This document shows positions 1-10,428 of a DNA stretch of 64,000 nucleotides, piece after piece. A program made the position numbers and the translations under genes. Each line of letters starts with the position of its first letter. Position 1 is the first letter of the stretch. The DNA is taken from NCBI RefSeq assembly GCF_017876165.1, contig NZ_JAGINQ010000002.1, forward strand, positions 124,001 to 188,000, given 5' to 3'. Origin of the DNA: Azospirillum soli. Lineage in GTDB: Bacteria; Pseudomonadota; Alphaproteobacteria; Azospirillales; Azospirillaceae. The notes under the pieces were generated by a model. The model saw nothing but the letters and a program-made list of their open reading frames with translations, ran no database searches and was not told where the DNA came from.

Positions 1-19
1 CAGTCGTCGCGGGCAAACC

Positions 20-40
20 ATCATCACGATTTGTGATGAT
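20..40. promoter_or_regulatory. 8-bp inverted repeat, possible operator
   Basis: Arms ATCATCAC and GTGATGAT are separated by 5 bases, about 75 bases upstream of the first small gene. There is no T-run after it, so an operator is more likely than a terminator. No regulator can be assigned from sequence. Confidence 0.3.
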
Positions 41-115
41 CCTCATAAAGCCTATTCGTTTCCAAGATTTTTCGCGCGGGCGCAGGGTGCCCTCCACGAA
101 ACGGAGGGTCGTGTT

Positions 116-304
116 ATGGGTGTGTTGGGCGCGATGACGCGTGTGGTTCTGGAGGCGGGGCGGACGAACCGGAGGGTGCCGGAGCCTGCCCCGGCGCCGG
201 TCGAGGAAAAGGCTTGGCGGTTCCGGCTGGCCTACATGCCGGCCTTGCCAATGGTGATGGGGTTGCTGATCGTGGTGGGCGCGGTGGGTGGCCTTGGGGG
301 GTGA
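116..304 (+). CDS. Small hypothetical membrane-anchored protein (62 aa)
   Basis: This short reading frame starts at an ATG preceded by a good Shine-Dalgarno sequence (GGAGGG, about 6 bases upstream). The protein has a basic, proline-containing N-terminal half and a hydrophobic C-terminal stretch (MPALPMVMGLLIVVGAVGGL) long enough for one membrane span. It ends 6 bases before the stop codon of the convergent lipoprotein gene. No family is recognised. The evidence that it is real is the ribosome binding site and the membrane segment. Chance open frames of this length are common at this GC content, so it may be spurious. Confidence 0.4.
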   Translation: MGVLGAMTRVVLEAGRTNRRVPEPAPAPVEEKAWRFRLAYMPALPMVMGLLIVVGAVGGLGG

Positions 305-310
305 CCCACC

Positions 311-1030
311 TCAGGTGGAGACCTCGGCCGAGGAGTCCGAAGGCTGTGTGGGCGAAGGCTGGGTGGGCGCGGGTTGGACGGCCGGAGGCTGGGGGCTCTC
401 CGGGGCTGGCGTCGCGACGGGTGCCGGCGGGGGCGCGGGATCGCCCGGCGGCGGGGCGGGAAGTTCCTTCGCCTCGATCGTCTCGTCGGGCTTCCTGTCG
501 TCCGGCTTCGGCGTGTCCTTGGCCGCTTCCTTGGTCCCGTTCTTGGTGGGTTCCGGGTCGGGCAGGACCGAGTAGTCGGCGACGATGCGGGCTTGGCTGC
601 CGGTGATGACCAGCACCTTCTGGCCGACGGGAATGGGGGCTTCTTCCCGCTGGGTCACCGACAGCAGATCGCCGTCGGGCTTGCGGACGATGTATTCCCA
701 GCCCGTGGTGTCGCCGGTCACATGCTCGATGGACGTGCCGAGCAGGCTGCCGATGGCCGTGCCGCCGACCGCGCCCAGCGCGGAGTTGATGCCGAACTGG
801 CCCGACTGCGACCCAAGCACGCCGCCGGCCGCGCCGCCGGTAACCGCGCCGACCGTTCCGGTGGCGCTGATCTGCACCTGGCGAAAGCCGATGACCTCTG
901 CACGCTCCACCTTGTTCGCCTGCTGAACCGCGGTGGCGGAGTAGGTGGTCGGAGAGTAGCTGGGGGAGCAGCCTGCGGCGAGGCCGGCGAGGATGACGGC
1001 GCACAGGCCGGACGTGACGGATCGCGACAC
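311..1030 (-). CDS. Glycine-zipper outer-membrane lipoprotein, SlyB/Pcp-like (239 aa)
   Basis: A predicted lipoprotein: a short basic N-terminus is followed by a hydrophobic segment and the lipobox LAAGC, so the mature protein should begin at the lipidated Cys. The middle (roughly residues 55-105) is rich in spaced glycines (TGGAAGGVLGSQSGQ, GAVGGTAIGSLLG), as in the 17 kDa antigen/SlyB glycine-zipper family. A small beta-type domain and a long proline- and charge-rich tail follow. The only start compatible with this signal peptide is a GTG at 1030; the nearby ATG is in another frame. SlyB-type proteins sit in the outer membrane and affect envelope integrity. The specific role here is not known. 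Confidence 0.75.
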   Translation of the reverse strand: MSRSVTSGLCAVILAGLAAGCSPSYSPTTYSATAVQQANKVERAEVIGFRQVQISATGTVGAVTGGAAGGVLGSQSGQFGINSALGAVGGTAIGSLLGTSIEHVTGDTTGWEYIVRKPDGDLLSVTQREEAPIPVGQKVLVITGSQARIVADYSVLPDPEPTKNGTKEAAKDTPKPDDRKPDETIEAKELPAPPPGDPAPPPAPVATPAPESPQPPAVQPAPTQPSPTQPSDSSAEVST

Positions 1031-1155
1031 GGGAAACCATCCGCTTGAAAGCCAGCCGGTGTGATAGGCGATCCGGTTGCCGGAGTCATCCGACAATTTT
1101 CGAACCCTGGTCAGGATTGGGCGGAAGGTCGCAGGGCCGCGCCGGAAAACGCTCT

Positions 1156-1184
1156 TTGACAATGCGAAGGGAAGCCGCAATATT
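1156..1184 (+). promoter_or_regulatory. Candidate sigma70 promoter of the diguanylate cyclase gene
   Basis: TTGACA (1156-1161) is followed after 17 bases by AATATT (1179-1184). The -35 hexamer is perfect and the -10 is poor. The predicted start leaves a leader of about 110 bases that contains the tandem repeat at 1248-1295. Confidence 0.35.
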
Positions 1185-1247
1185 CCGGCGAATTCGCATA
1201 CAAATCTACTGATGGCCACGGGAGCGGCCGATCGTTCGGCGCGACGC

Positions 1248-1295
1248 GATGGACGGAGAATCGGATGGACGGGGAATTGGGCGGACGGAGAATTG
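1248..1295 (+). repeat. Three tandem 16-bp repeats abutting the GGDEF gene start
   Basis: Three consecutive units, GATGGACGGAGAATCG, GATGGACGGGGAATTG and GGCGGACGGAGAATTG, end 5 bases before the ATG at 1301. Each unit carries a purine-rich Shine-Dalgarno-like core (GGAG or GGGG). The first two also carry an ATG. The second ATG, at 1265, is in frame with the gene. Confidence 0.85.
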
Positions 1296-1300
1296 ACGGT

Positions 1301-2311
1301 ATGACGGACACGTCCTCCCCTGCGCCCCTCGATCCCTCCGTTCTCATGGAAATCATCAAGGCCCAGACCGAAGTCGCCCAGTTGGGGCACGACCTCGGCG
1401 GGGTGATGGAGTTCGTCGCGGATCGCGTCCAGCATCTGACGGGGGCGGCCGGCGCCATCGTCGAGCTGGCCGAGGGCGGAGAGATGGTCTATCGCGCCGC
1501 CGTCGGCATGGCGGCCCCCCAGCTCGGGCTGCGGCTGAACCGGGTCGGAAGCCTGTCCGGCATGTGCGTCGAGCAAGGGCACATCCTATACTGCGAGGAT
1601 TCCGAAACCGACGACCGCGTCGATCGGGAAGCCTGCCGCAAGGTGGGGCTGCGGTCGATGGTCGTGGCCCCGCTGATCCATGCGAAGAACGTCGTCGGCG
1701 TTCTGAAGATCGCCTCGCCCCTGCCGGTTGCCTTCGCCGAGCAGCACCTGAAGGTTCTGGAACTCATGTCCGGGCTGATCGCGGCCGCCATGTTCCATTC
1801 CGCACAGTACGAGACGAACGAACTCTACCACCGCGCGACCCACGACGCGCTGACCGGGCTGGCCAACCGGGCGCTGTTCTATGATCGCCTGCGCCAGGGG
1901 CTGGCGCTCGCCCGCCGCAAATCCAAGCAGATCGGCATCCTCAACCTGGACATGGACGGGCTGAAGCCGATCAACGACACCCACGGCCATCGGGCGGGGG
2001 ATGCGGCGATTCGCGAACTGGCCTCGCGCATCGGACGGGCCGTGCGGCAGTCGGACACCGCCGCGCGGCTGGGCGGCGACGAGTTCGGCATCATCCTGCC
2101 CGACATCGAGGACCGCCGGAGCGCCGACATGTTCGCCGAACGGATCGCCGAGGAGATCCGCTCGCCCTTCCATTTCGAGGACCGGACGCTGCCGCTCGAC
2201 GCCAGCATCGGGACGGCGGTGTTCCCCGACGACGGCGAGGAACTGGACGTGCTGCTGGAGCGAGCCGACCAGTCCATGTACGCGGTCAAGCGCACCCGCA
2301 AGCGCCGCTGA
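1301..2311 (+). CDS. GAF-GGDEF diguanylate cyclase (336 aa)
   Basis: Predicted cytoplasmic enzyme making cyclic di-GMP from two GTP. Residues about 15-165 form a GAF sensor domain and about 175-333 a GGDEF domain. The active-site motif GGDEF is intact at 258-262. The product-inhibition site RxxD (RQSD, 249-252) lies the canonical five residues upstream, so feedback inhibition by c-di-GMP is expected. No membrane segments are seen, so the GAF domain probably senses a cytoplasmic ligand. The start could also be the in-frame ATG at 1265, adding 12 residues; both starts have a purine-rich site supplied by the tandem repeats just upstream. A bidirectional terminator separates the gene from convergent lepA. 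Confidence 0.92.
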   Translation: MTDTSSPAPLDPSVLMEIIKAQTEVAQLGHDLGGVMEFVADRVQHLTGAAGAIVELAEGGEMVYRAAVGMAAPQLGLRLNRVGSLSGMCVEQGHILYCEDSETDDRVDREACRKVGLRSMVVAPLIHAKNVVGVLKIASPLPVAFAEQHLKVLELMSGLIAAAMFHSAQYETNELYHRATHDALTGLANRALFYDRLRQGLALARRKSKQIGILNLDMDGLKPINDTHGHRAGDAAIRELASRIGRAVRQSDTAARLGGDEFGIILPDIEDRRSADMFAERIAEEIRSPFHFEDRTLPLDASIGTAVFPDDGEELDVLLERADQSMYAVKRTRKRR

Positions 2312-2368
2312 GCCTGTGTCGTCGAAGGTTTTTGGGTCCAGGGCCGCCGGCCCTGGCCGGGGGAATTG

Positions 2369-2393
2369 AAAAGGGGGCCGGCGGCCCCCTTTT
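2369..2393. terminator. Bidirectional rho-independent terminator
   Basis: A perfect 11-bp stem (AAAAGGGGGCC / GGCCCCCTTTT) with a 3-base loop lies between the convergent GGDEF and lepA genes. It has an A-run on one side and a T-run on the other, so it can serve both strands. Confidence 0.85.
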
Positions 2394-2420
2394 CCTTGGC
2401 GAAGCAATCCGGCCGGAGCC

Positions 2421-4223
<1,803 letters not shown>

Positions 4224-4325
4224 CGGTGCCCGGAGCCCTGGTTTGGGCCGGAACATAGGGCGGACGGGGGATTGGTGCAATGATGGCGTGGACAAGAGCC
4301 GTCGGTTGCCCCAATCCCGGCTCCT

Positions 4326-5804
4326 TCACGCCACCAGCGCGGGCGCAATTTCCCGGTAAAGCTCCATGTACTCCTCCGCCGGGCCGTGCCAGCCGAAGTC
4401 GCGGGTCATGGCGCGCTGCTGCATGGCGTGCCAGCGCTCGGGCTTGCGGTAGAGGGTCGCGGCGCGGCGCAAGGCCCAGGTCAGTTCCTGCGCCGTCGGG
4501 TTGACGAACTGGAAGCCGGTGGCGCTGCCGTCGTTGGCGGCGGCCGGGTTGGCGTCCACGATGGTATCGGCGAGGCCGCCGGTGCGGCGGACCAGAGGCA
4601 GGGTGCCGTATTTCAGCGCGTAGAGTTGCGTCAACCCGCAGGGCTCGGACCGGGAGGGGACCAGCAGGATGTCGGCACCCGCCTGGATGCGGTGGGACAG
4701 CGCCTCGTCATAGCCGATGGTGACGCCGACCGAGTGCGGGTACCAAGCGGCGAGGTGGCGGAAGCCGGCCTCGCTCGCGTGGTCGCCGCTGCCGAGAACG
4801 GCCAGCTGGCCGCCCCAGGCGACCCACTGCGTCGCGGCCTCCAGCACGAGGTCCAGGCCCTTGTGCCAGGTCAGGCGGCTGACCACGCCGGCCAGCGGCG
4901 CGTCGGGCCGGCGGTCGAGGCCGAAGGCGGCCTGAAGGTCGGCCTTGCACAGGTCCTTGCCGCCCAGATCCTCGGCGCTGTAGCGGGCGGCGATGTGCGG
5001 GTCGGTGGTCGGATCCCAGATGTGATAGTCCACGCCGTTCAGGATGCCGGTCAGCGAGTCGGCCCGCCCGGCGAGCAGCCCTTGCAGGCCCATGCCGTGC
5101 TCGTCGGTCTGGATCTCGTGGGCGTAGGTCGGGCTGACCGTGGTCAGGCGGTCGGCGTAGAGGCAGCCGGCCTTCAGGTAGCCGATGCCGCCGTAATACT
5201 CGACCCCGTCGATCCGGTAGGCCGAGGAGGGCAGGCCCAGGTCGCCCATCATCCAGGCACCGAACTGGCCCTGATAGGCGATGTTGTGGATCGTCATGAC
5301 CGTCGCCGGGCGGAACGGCCCGTCGAACCGGTCGGGGCGGAGCGTCAGGTAGGCCGGGATCAGGCCGGTCTGCCAGTCGTGCCCGTGCAGCACGTCCGGC
5401 CGCCACCACGGGTCATAGGCGTCGTGCGCCGCGAAGCCCGACGCGCACCAGGCCAGCGCGGCGAAGCGCTGGGCGTTGTCTGGCCAGTCGTTGCCGTCCG
5501 GACCCAGGTACGGGTTGCCCGGCCGGTTGTAGAGCGACGGCGCGTCCAGCGCGTAGGCCAGGACCCCGTCCGGCGTGCGGCCGATCAGCAGCTGGGCGCG
5601 GTCGCAGCCGGGCAGGTCGGTGATGAGATCGCCGACCTCGTGCAGGTTGGTCAGGCCGTTCAGCACCGCCGGATAGCCGGGGAGCAGGAGGCGGACGTCC
5701 GCGCCGGCGTGGTTGAGGGCCGGAGGCAGGGCGGCGGACACGTCGGCCAGCCCCCCGGTCTTGACGAGCGGGTAGCATTCCGGCGTGACGAACAGGACGC
5801 GCAT
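4326..5804 (-). CDS. glgA: Glycogen synthase (ADP-glucose type), 492 aa
   Basis: Transfers glucose from ADP-glucose to the growing alpha-1,4-glucan chain. It is a GT5-family enzyme with two Rossmann-like domains. The N-terminal ADP-glucose binding motif KTGGL is at residues 15-19. The C-terminal donor-site motif SRSEPCGLTQLYALKYG is present, and the length matches bacterial GlgA. It lies 87 bases downstream of glgC on the same strand, so the two are probably co-transcribed as a glycogen-synthesis unit. No branching enzyme, phosphorylase or debranching gene is found in this window, so the rest of the pathway must be encoded elsewhere. Confidence 0.96.
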   Translation of the reverse strand: MRVLFVTPECYPLVKTGGLADVSAALPPALNHAGADVRLLLPGYPAVLNGLTNLHEVGDLITDLPGCDRAQLLIGRTPDGVLAYALDAPSLYNRPGNPYLGPDGNDWPDNAQRFAALAWCASGFAAHDAYDPWWRPDVLHGHDWQTGLIPAYLTLRPDRFDGPFRPATVMTIHNIAYQGQFGAWMMGDLGLPSSAYRIDGVEYYGGIGYLKAGCLYADRLTTVSPTYAHEIQTDEHGMGLQGLLAGRADSLTGILNGVDYHIWDPTTDPHIAARYSAEDLGGKDLCKADLQAAFGLDRRPDAPLAGVVSRLTWHKGLDLVLEAATQWVAWGGQLAVLGSGDHASEAGFRHLAAWYPHSVGVTIGYDEALSHRIQAGADILLVPSRSEPCGLTQLYALKYGTLPLVRRTGGLADTIVDANPAAANDGSATGFQFVNPTAQELTWALRRAATLYRKPERWHAMQQRAMTRDFGWHGPAEEYMELYREIAPALVA

Positions 5805-5891
5805 AACGGGTCGGTCTTTCGGCTTCTTGGTCTTCTTATCGGACTAAGCTAGCGGACTAAGCTCATTCCTCGTGGGACAGGGCGCAGGGCG

Positions 5892-7175
5892 TTATTTCGC
5901 CGGATCGGCGCTTTCCAGGCGGTCGATCATGTCCTGCGTGATCAGGCAGACGCCGCCCTCGCTGCGGTAGAAGCGCTTGGCGTCCAGCTCCGGATCCTCG
6001 CCAACGACGAGGCCCTCGGGGATCGTCACGCCACGGTCGATGACCACCTTGCGCAGGCGGCAGTGGCGGCCGATGTCGCAGTCCGGCAGGATCACGGCCT
6101 CGTGCAGCTCGCTGTAGGAGTTGACGCGCACCTCGCTGAACAGGAGCGAGTTCTTCACCAGCGAACCGGAGATGATGCAGCCACCGGAGACGAGGCTGTC
6201 CACCGCCATGCCGCGCCGGTCCTCGTCATCGAAGACGAACTTCGCGGGGGGCAGCTGCTCCTGGTAAGTGAAGATCGGCCACTCGCGGTCGTACATGTTC
6301 AGCTGCGGCGTGACGTGGCAGAGGTCCAAGTTGGCCTCCCAATAGGCGTCGATGGTGCCGACGTCGCGCCAGTAGGGTTCGGAATCCGGGCCGTTGAGAA
6401 TCGCCGAATCGGCGAAGTCGTGCGCCATCACGCGGCAGCCGTTCTTCACCATCCAGGGGATGATGTCCTTGCCGAAGTCGCGGCTCGATCCCGGCTCGTT
6501 GAAGTCGCGTTCCAGCTGTTTGTAGAGGAATTCGGCGTTGAAAACGTAGATGCCCATGCTGGCCAGCGCCTTGTCGGGCTTTCCGGGGATGGCCGGCGGG
6601 TCGGCGGGCTTTTCCACGAAGTCGATGACGCGCTGGGTCTCGTCGATGTGCATGACGCCGAAGCCGGTCGCCTGCTCGCGCAGGACCTCGATGCAGGGGA
6701 CCGTGACGTCGGCCTTCTTGGCGATGTGGTCCAGCAGCAGCGCGCCGTAATCCATCTTGTAGATGTGGTCGCCGGCCAGGATCAGGATGTATTCCGGGTC
6801 GTGCCCGCGCAGGATATCCAGGTTCTGGTACACGGCGTCGGCGGTGCCCTGGTACCAGGCGGTCTCGCTGATGCGCTGTTGGGCGGGCAGCAGGTCGCAG
6901 AACTCGTTCATCTCGCCGCGGAAAAAGTTCCAGCCGCGCTGAAGGTGGCGCAGCAGGCTGTGCGACTTGTACTGGGTCAGCACGCCGATGCGGCGGAAGC
7001 CCGAATTGATGCAGTTCGACAGCGCGAAATCGATGATCCGGAACTTGCCGCCGAAATAGGTGGCGGGCTTGGCGCGCCGGTCGGTCAGCTGCTTCAGGCG
7101 GCTGCCGCGTCCGCCGGCCAGAACCAGAGCCACCGCGCGGCGCGGCGCCAGACGCAGATCGCGTTTGTCGAGCAT
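5892..7175 (-). CDS. glgC: Glucose-1-phosphate adenylyltransferase (427 aa)
   Basis: Makes ADP-glucose from ATP and glucose-1-phosphate, the committed step of bacterial glycogen synthesis. The nucleotide-binding signature [21 protein letters not shown] is near the N-terminus. A left-handed beta-helix domain follows in the C-terminal third. The start [21 protein letters not shown] is preceded by AAGGGA and gives the usual GlgC length; the frame stays open for 61 further codons upstream, without family-like sequence. It is the first gene of the glgC-glgA unit and is divergent from amtB. Confidence 0.96.
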   Translation of the reverse strand: MLDKRDLRLAPRRAVALVLAGGRGSRLKQLTDRRAKPATYFGGKFRIIDFALSNCINSGFRRIGVLTQYKSHSLLRHLQRGWNFFRGEMNEFCDLLPAQQRISETAWYQGTADAVYQNLDILRGHDPEYILILAGDHIYKMDYGALLLDHIAKKADVTVPCIEVLREQATGFGVMHIDETQRVIDFVEKPADPPAIPGKPDKALASMGIYVFNAEFLYKQLERDFNEPGSSRDFGKDIIPWMVKNGCRVMAHDFADSAILNGPDSEPYWRDVGTIDAYWEANLDLCHVTPQLNMYDREWPIFTYQEQLPPAKFVFDDEDRRGMAVDSLVSGGCIISGSLVKNSLLFSEVRVNSYSELHEAVILPDCDIGRHCRLRKVVIDRGVTIPEGLVVGEDPELDAKRFYRSEGGVCLITQDMIDRLESADPAK

Positions 7176-7585
7176 TGGAGTTTCCCTTGATTTTTCTTGT
7201 CGCCGACCATCGGAGGCCGCCCAACGGGGGGTGCGAGAGTCCCCGAATGGGCGGCGCCAAGCGTGACCGTGCCACATTCCTCCCCACCGGGCCAATAGGC
7301 GGAGGGGGAAGGGGGCGGAATAGGCCCACGGGCTAAGCCCTGTGCAGGAAAGCGGCACACCAGACTGCCTAAAAATTAGACAAGCGCCCAGGAGGCCGGC
7401 CGGCGGTGCGTGGCAACGGGGCGCTCTTCACGCTGACAACAGCCGAATCCGCCAAATGTGCGGAGACGGTGTGACGCCAAATAACTGCCTGAAATTTGTG
7501 CAAACAAGCCTTGCGACTCGGGGTGTGGTGCTGTTCCCGGTCGCTTCCTCCGACACAACTCATACGATTCCTAGCCCTTTTGGGT
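7176..7585. other. Intergenic region between glgC and amtB
   Basis: About 410 bases without a supportable gene; with the amtB promoter and leader the full gap is 524 bases. It must hold the glgC promoter on the minus strand. I see no convincing -35/-10 pair for glgC and no clear NtrC double site for amtB. A short inverted repeat, TCCGC/GCGGA, occurs near 7448-7464. Confidence 0.5.
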
Positions 7586-7601
7586 TGGCACGCTTCTTGT
7601 A
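7586..7601 (+). promoter_or_regulatory. Sigma54 (RpoN)-type promoter of amtB
   Basis: TTGGCACGCTTCTTGT matches the -24 element TGGCAC perfectly and has TTG at the -12 element with the correct spacing. The invariant GC of the -12 element is GT here. Ammonium transporter genes in this group are known NtrC/RpoN targets. The site lies about 100 bases upstream of the amtB start. Confidence 0.7.
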
Positions 7602-7699
7602 AGTGAACTGGCGTCCTTGGTCCCGCCCGCCGCCCCGTCTTTCACCGGGGACGGGGCGACCGGGCCGAAGAAGCACACTTCGAAGAAAGAGGAGCCTCG

Positions 7700-9013
7700 A
7701 TGAGCCGTCTGTTCCACAAAGCCGCGCCGATGATGGCGGCGATTCTGGGCTCGGCCGGTCTGCCTGCCGCCGCCCTTGCCCAGGATGCGGCCGCCCCCGC
7801 CGCGCCGACGCTCAGCAGCGGCGATACCGCCTGGATGCTGATCGCCACCGCCCTCGTGCTGTTCATGACCATTCCTGGTCTGGCGCTGTTCTACGGCGGC
7901 ATGGTCCGCAAGAAGAATGTGCTTGCGACCGTCATGCAGAGCTTCGCGATCTGCTGCCTGATGTCGATCCTGTGGGTCGTCGCCGGCTACAGCATCGCCT
8001 TCACCGAGGGCACGCCCTTCTTCGGCGGGTTGTCGAAGGCCCTGCTGGCCGGCGTCGCCAAAGACAGCCTGTCCGGCACGATCCCGGAGACGGTGTTCAT
8101 CACCTTCCAGATGACCTTCGCGATCATCACCCCGGCGCTGATCACGGGCGCCTTCGCCGATCGCATGAAGTTCTCGTCCATGCTGGTCTTCATGGGCCTG
8201 TGGTCGCTGCTGGTCTACGCGCCGATCACCCACTGGGTGTGGGGTCCGGGCGGCTATCTGCTGGGCGACGGCGTGCTCGACTATGCCGGCGGCACGGTGG
8301 TGCACATCAACGCGGGCGTGGCCGGTCTGGTGGCCGCCATCGTGCTGGGCAAGCGCAAGGGCTACCCGAACGAGAACTTCGCTCCGCACAACCTGGTCCT
8401 GAGCCTCATCGGCGCCTCGATGCTGTGGGTTGGCTGGTTCGGCTTCAACGCCGGTTCGGCCCTGGCCGCCGACGGCCGTGCGGGCATGGCCATGCTGGTC
8501 ACGCAGATCGCCGCCGCCACCGCCGCCATGTCCTGGCTGCTGGCCGAGTGGGCCGCCAAGGGCAAGCCCTCGGTCCTGGGCATCATCTCCGGCGCCGTCG
8601 CGGGTCTGGTCGCCATCACCCCGGCCTCCGGCTTCGTCGGCCCGATGGGCGCGCTGGTGATCGGTCTGGTGTCCGGCGTCGTCTGCTACTGGGGCGCCAC
8701 CGGTCTGAAGCGCATGCTGGGCTATGACGACTCGCTGGACGCGTTCGGCGTGCACGGCGTGGGCGGCATCGTCGGCGCCATCCTGACCGGCGTCTTCGCC
8801 CAGGAAGCCATCGGCGGCACCGCCGGTCTTCTGGAAGGCAACGCCGGCCAGGTGTGGACGCAGTTCGTCGGCATCGTCGCCACCATCGCCTACTCGGCCG
8901 TCGGTTCCTTCATCCTGCTGAAGGTCATCGACGTGGTGATGGGCCTGCGCGTGGACGAGGATGTGGAGCGCGACGGTCTGGACCTCGCCCTGCACGGCGA
9001 GACCATCCACTAA
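7700..9013 (+). CDS. amtB: Ammonium transporter AmtB (437 aa)
   Basis: Inner-membrane trimeric channel for ammonium/ammonia of the Amt/Rh family. A cleavable signal peptide (about residues 1-27, ending AALA) precedes the mature chain, as in many proteobacterial AmtB proteins. Eleven membrane spans follow. Family signatures include FYGGMVRKKNVL near the second helix, the THWVWGPGG and GTVVHINAG segments with a pore histidine, and DAFGVHGVGGIVG with the second pore histidine. The start has a strong AGGAG site 7 bases upstream. No glnK-type PII gene lies beside it. The sigma54-type promoter implies induction under nitrogen limitation, and a strong terminator follows immediately, suggesting a monocistronic transcript. 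Confidence 0.97.
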   Translation: MSRLFHKAAPMMAAILGSAGLPAAALAQDAAAPAAPTLSSGDTAWMLIATALVLFMTIPGLALFYGGMVRKKNVLATVMQSFAICCLMSILWVVAGYSIAFTEGTPFFGGLSKALLAGVAKDSLSGTIPETVFITFQMTFAIITPALITGAFADRMKFSSMLVFMGLWSLLVYAPITHWVWGPGGYLLGDGVLDYAGGTVVHINAGVAGLVAAIVLGKRKGYPNENFAPHNLVLSLIGASMLWVGWFGFNAGSALAADGRAGMAMLVTQIAAATAAMSWLLAEWAAKGKPSVLGIISGAVAGLVAITPASGFVGPMGALVIGLVSGVVCYWGATGLKRMLGYDDSLDAFGVHGVGGIVGAILTGVFAQEAIGGTAGLLEGNAGQVWTQFVGIVATIAYSAVGSFILLKVIDVVMGLRVDEDVERDGLDLALHGETIH

Positions 9014-9062
9014 GCGTTCCGTATCAAGCGTTAGTACCGCCTGGTTGTTTCCTCCATGACTT

Positions 9063-9089
9063 CCGCCGCCGGGGCCTCCCCGGCGGCGG
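9063..9089 (+). terminator. Rho-independent terminator of amtB
   Basis: A perfect 12-bp GC-rich stem (CCGCCGCCGGGG paired with its complement, up to 9089) with a 3-base loop is followed by TTTCTTTTT, 50 bases after the amtB stop codon. Confidence 0.9.
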
Positions 9090-9109
9090 CTTTCTTTTTG
9101 GAGAATCGG

Positions 9110-10339
9110 TCAGGAACGCCGCAGATACATCTTTCCCACACCGTTTAGGGCGGCGAAGAGCTGGCCGAACTGGACCATGAAGGCGTCCCAGGACAGGTCC
9201 CCGGCCTTCTCGGCGACGGCCCTGTGAATGTCCCCGAGCGACGCCTTGCCGTCCACGCGCGCCAGGATCGGGCCGGCGAGGCGGGGCAGTGGCAGGGGAA
9301 TGACGGCGCCCATCAGATCCGCCTCCAGGGCGCCGCCGGGCGGAAGCCCCCGAGCGATGGCCGGGCCGTCGAGGTCGCGCAGGACCGGCACCACGTCCGG
9401 CCCGTCGGGGCGGGCGATGGCGGTCTCCACATCCTGCGGACGGACGAGATAGGCGATGTGCTTGGTCATGCTGCCGGTGACCTGCTCGGCCCAGGCGGCG
9501 CGCTCCAGCCAGGACAGGCCCTCCAGGCGCTTCAGCACGCGCGGGTCCTTGATCCAGACGGAGGGCTCGTAGCGGGCGGGCTCGATCAGCGCGGCGATGG
9601 CGAGCTCCGCGCCGCCGACCAGTTCGGCCAGTTCGGGGATCGTGTAGGGGCGATCGCAGGAATGCAGGAGGAGGTCGAACAGGTCGGCGTCGGCCTGTTT
9701 GTGGTCGCCGATGAAGGGATTGTTCAGCAGCCAGTTGGAGCGCGGCAGCTGCCCGATCAGGCGCTTGGCGAGTGCCACCTTCTCGGCCGGGGGCAGGTCG
9801 TGGGCGATGGCGCGCAACGCCGCCTGCATGGGGTAGACGCCGGTGCGGCCCAGCGGCGCGTAGACCATCATGCCGATGCCGCCGCCCGGCTTCAGGGCGC
9901 CGGCGAGCGAGCGCAGGCCGGCGGGCGGATCGTCCAAATGGTGCAGAACGCCGCAGCAGTCGATGTAGTCGAACGGTCCGAGCCCATCGAGTTCGAGCAG
10001 CGAGCCCCGGCGGAAGTCGATGTTGGTCAGCCCGCGCGCCTTCGCCCGCGCCTCCGCGATGGCGCGGGAGGATTCCGACAGGTCGATGTAGGTGACGCGC
10101 CCCGGATTGCCGGCGTCGGCCATCTGCTGGGCGATCATGATCGTCCCGTCCCCGGTCCCGCCACCGGCCACCAGCACATTCAGAGGCTTGGAATGGTCGA
10201 GCCGCCCACCGAAGACGAAGTGGTTCACCTCGTCCAAGTGGCTGGGCGAGCCGGTGATCAGGCGCTTCTTCTCGTCGGCCGGGTTGCGCGCGGGATAGGG
10301 GTAGGCCTCGTACTGGGCGCGCAGATCATCAATGCTCAT
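9110..10339 (-). CDS. Class I SAM-dependent methyltransferase, unknown substrate (409 aa)
   Basis: The N-terminal two thirds is a Rossmann methyltransferase. The SAM-binding glycine motif is NVLVAGGGTGDGT, the acidic residue ending strand 2 lies in VTYIDLSESS, and the post-I segment CCGVLHHLDDP is typical of class I enzymes. It is preceded by a characteristic YEAYPYPARNPADE segment. The last 130 or so residues form an extra C-terminal domain (PQDVETAIARPDG onward) that looks like an effector or winged-helix-type region. The substrate cannot be inferred. It is convergent with amtB and stands alone. No strong Shine-Dalgarno sequence precedes the chosen ATG. Confidence 0.85.
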   Translation of the reverse strand: MSIDDLRAQYEAYPYPARNPADEKKRLITGSPSHLDEVNHFVFGGRLDHSKPLNVLVAGGGTGDGTIMIAQQMADAGNPGRVTYIDLSESSRAIAEARAKARGLTNIDFRRGSLLELDGLGPFDYIDCCGVLHHLDDPPAGLRSLAGALKPGGGIGMMVYAPLGRTGVYPMQAALRAIAHDLPPAEKVALAKRLIGQLPRSNWLLNNPFIGDHKQADADLFDLLLHSCDRPYTIPELAELVGGAELAIAALIEPARYEPSVWIKDPRVLKRLEGLSWLERAAWAEQVTGSMTKHIAYLVRPQDVETAIARPDGPDVVPVLRDLDGPAIARGLPPGGALEADLMGAVIPLPLPRLAGPILARVDGKASLGDIHRAVAEKAGDLSWDAFMVQFGQLFAALNGVGKMYLRRS

Positions 10340-10428
10340 GGAAGGGGGCTCATGGGGCGATGCTCATGAATTGAGCAGCCGGTCTGGAGGGGCGGGCGCG
10401 GGACAATAGCACCGCGCCCGCCCCGCCG

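Noticed and set aside
7360..7585. NtrC binding sites upstream of amtB
   Set aside because: I looked for GCAC-N-GTGC type dyads and found only poor matches such as GTGCAAAC, so no site is called.
7342..7602. 86-codon frame upstream of amtB
   Set aside because: It overlaps the sigma54-type promoter, has no ribosome binding site and no recognisable sequence.
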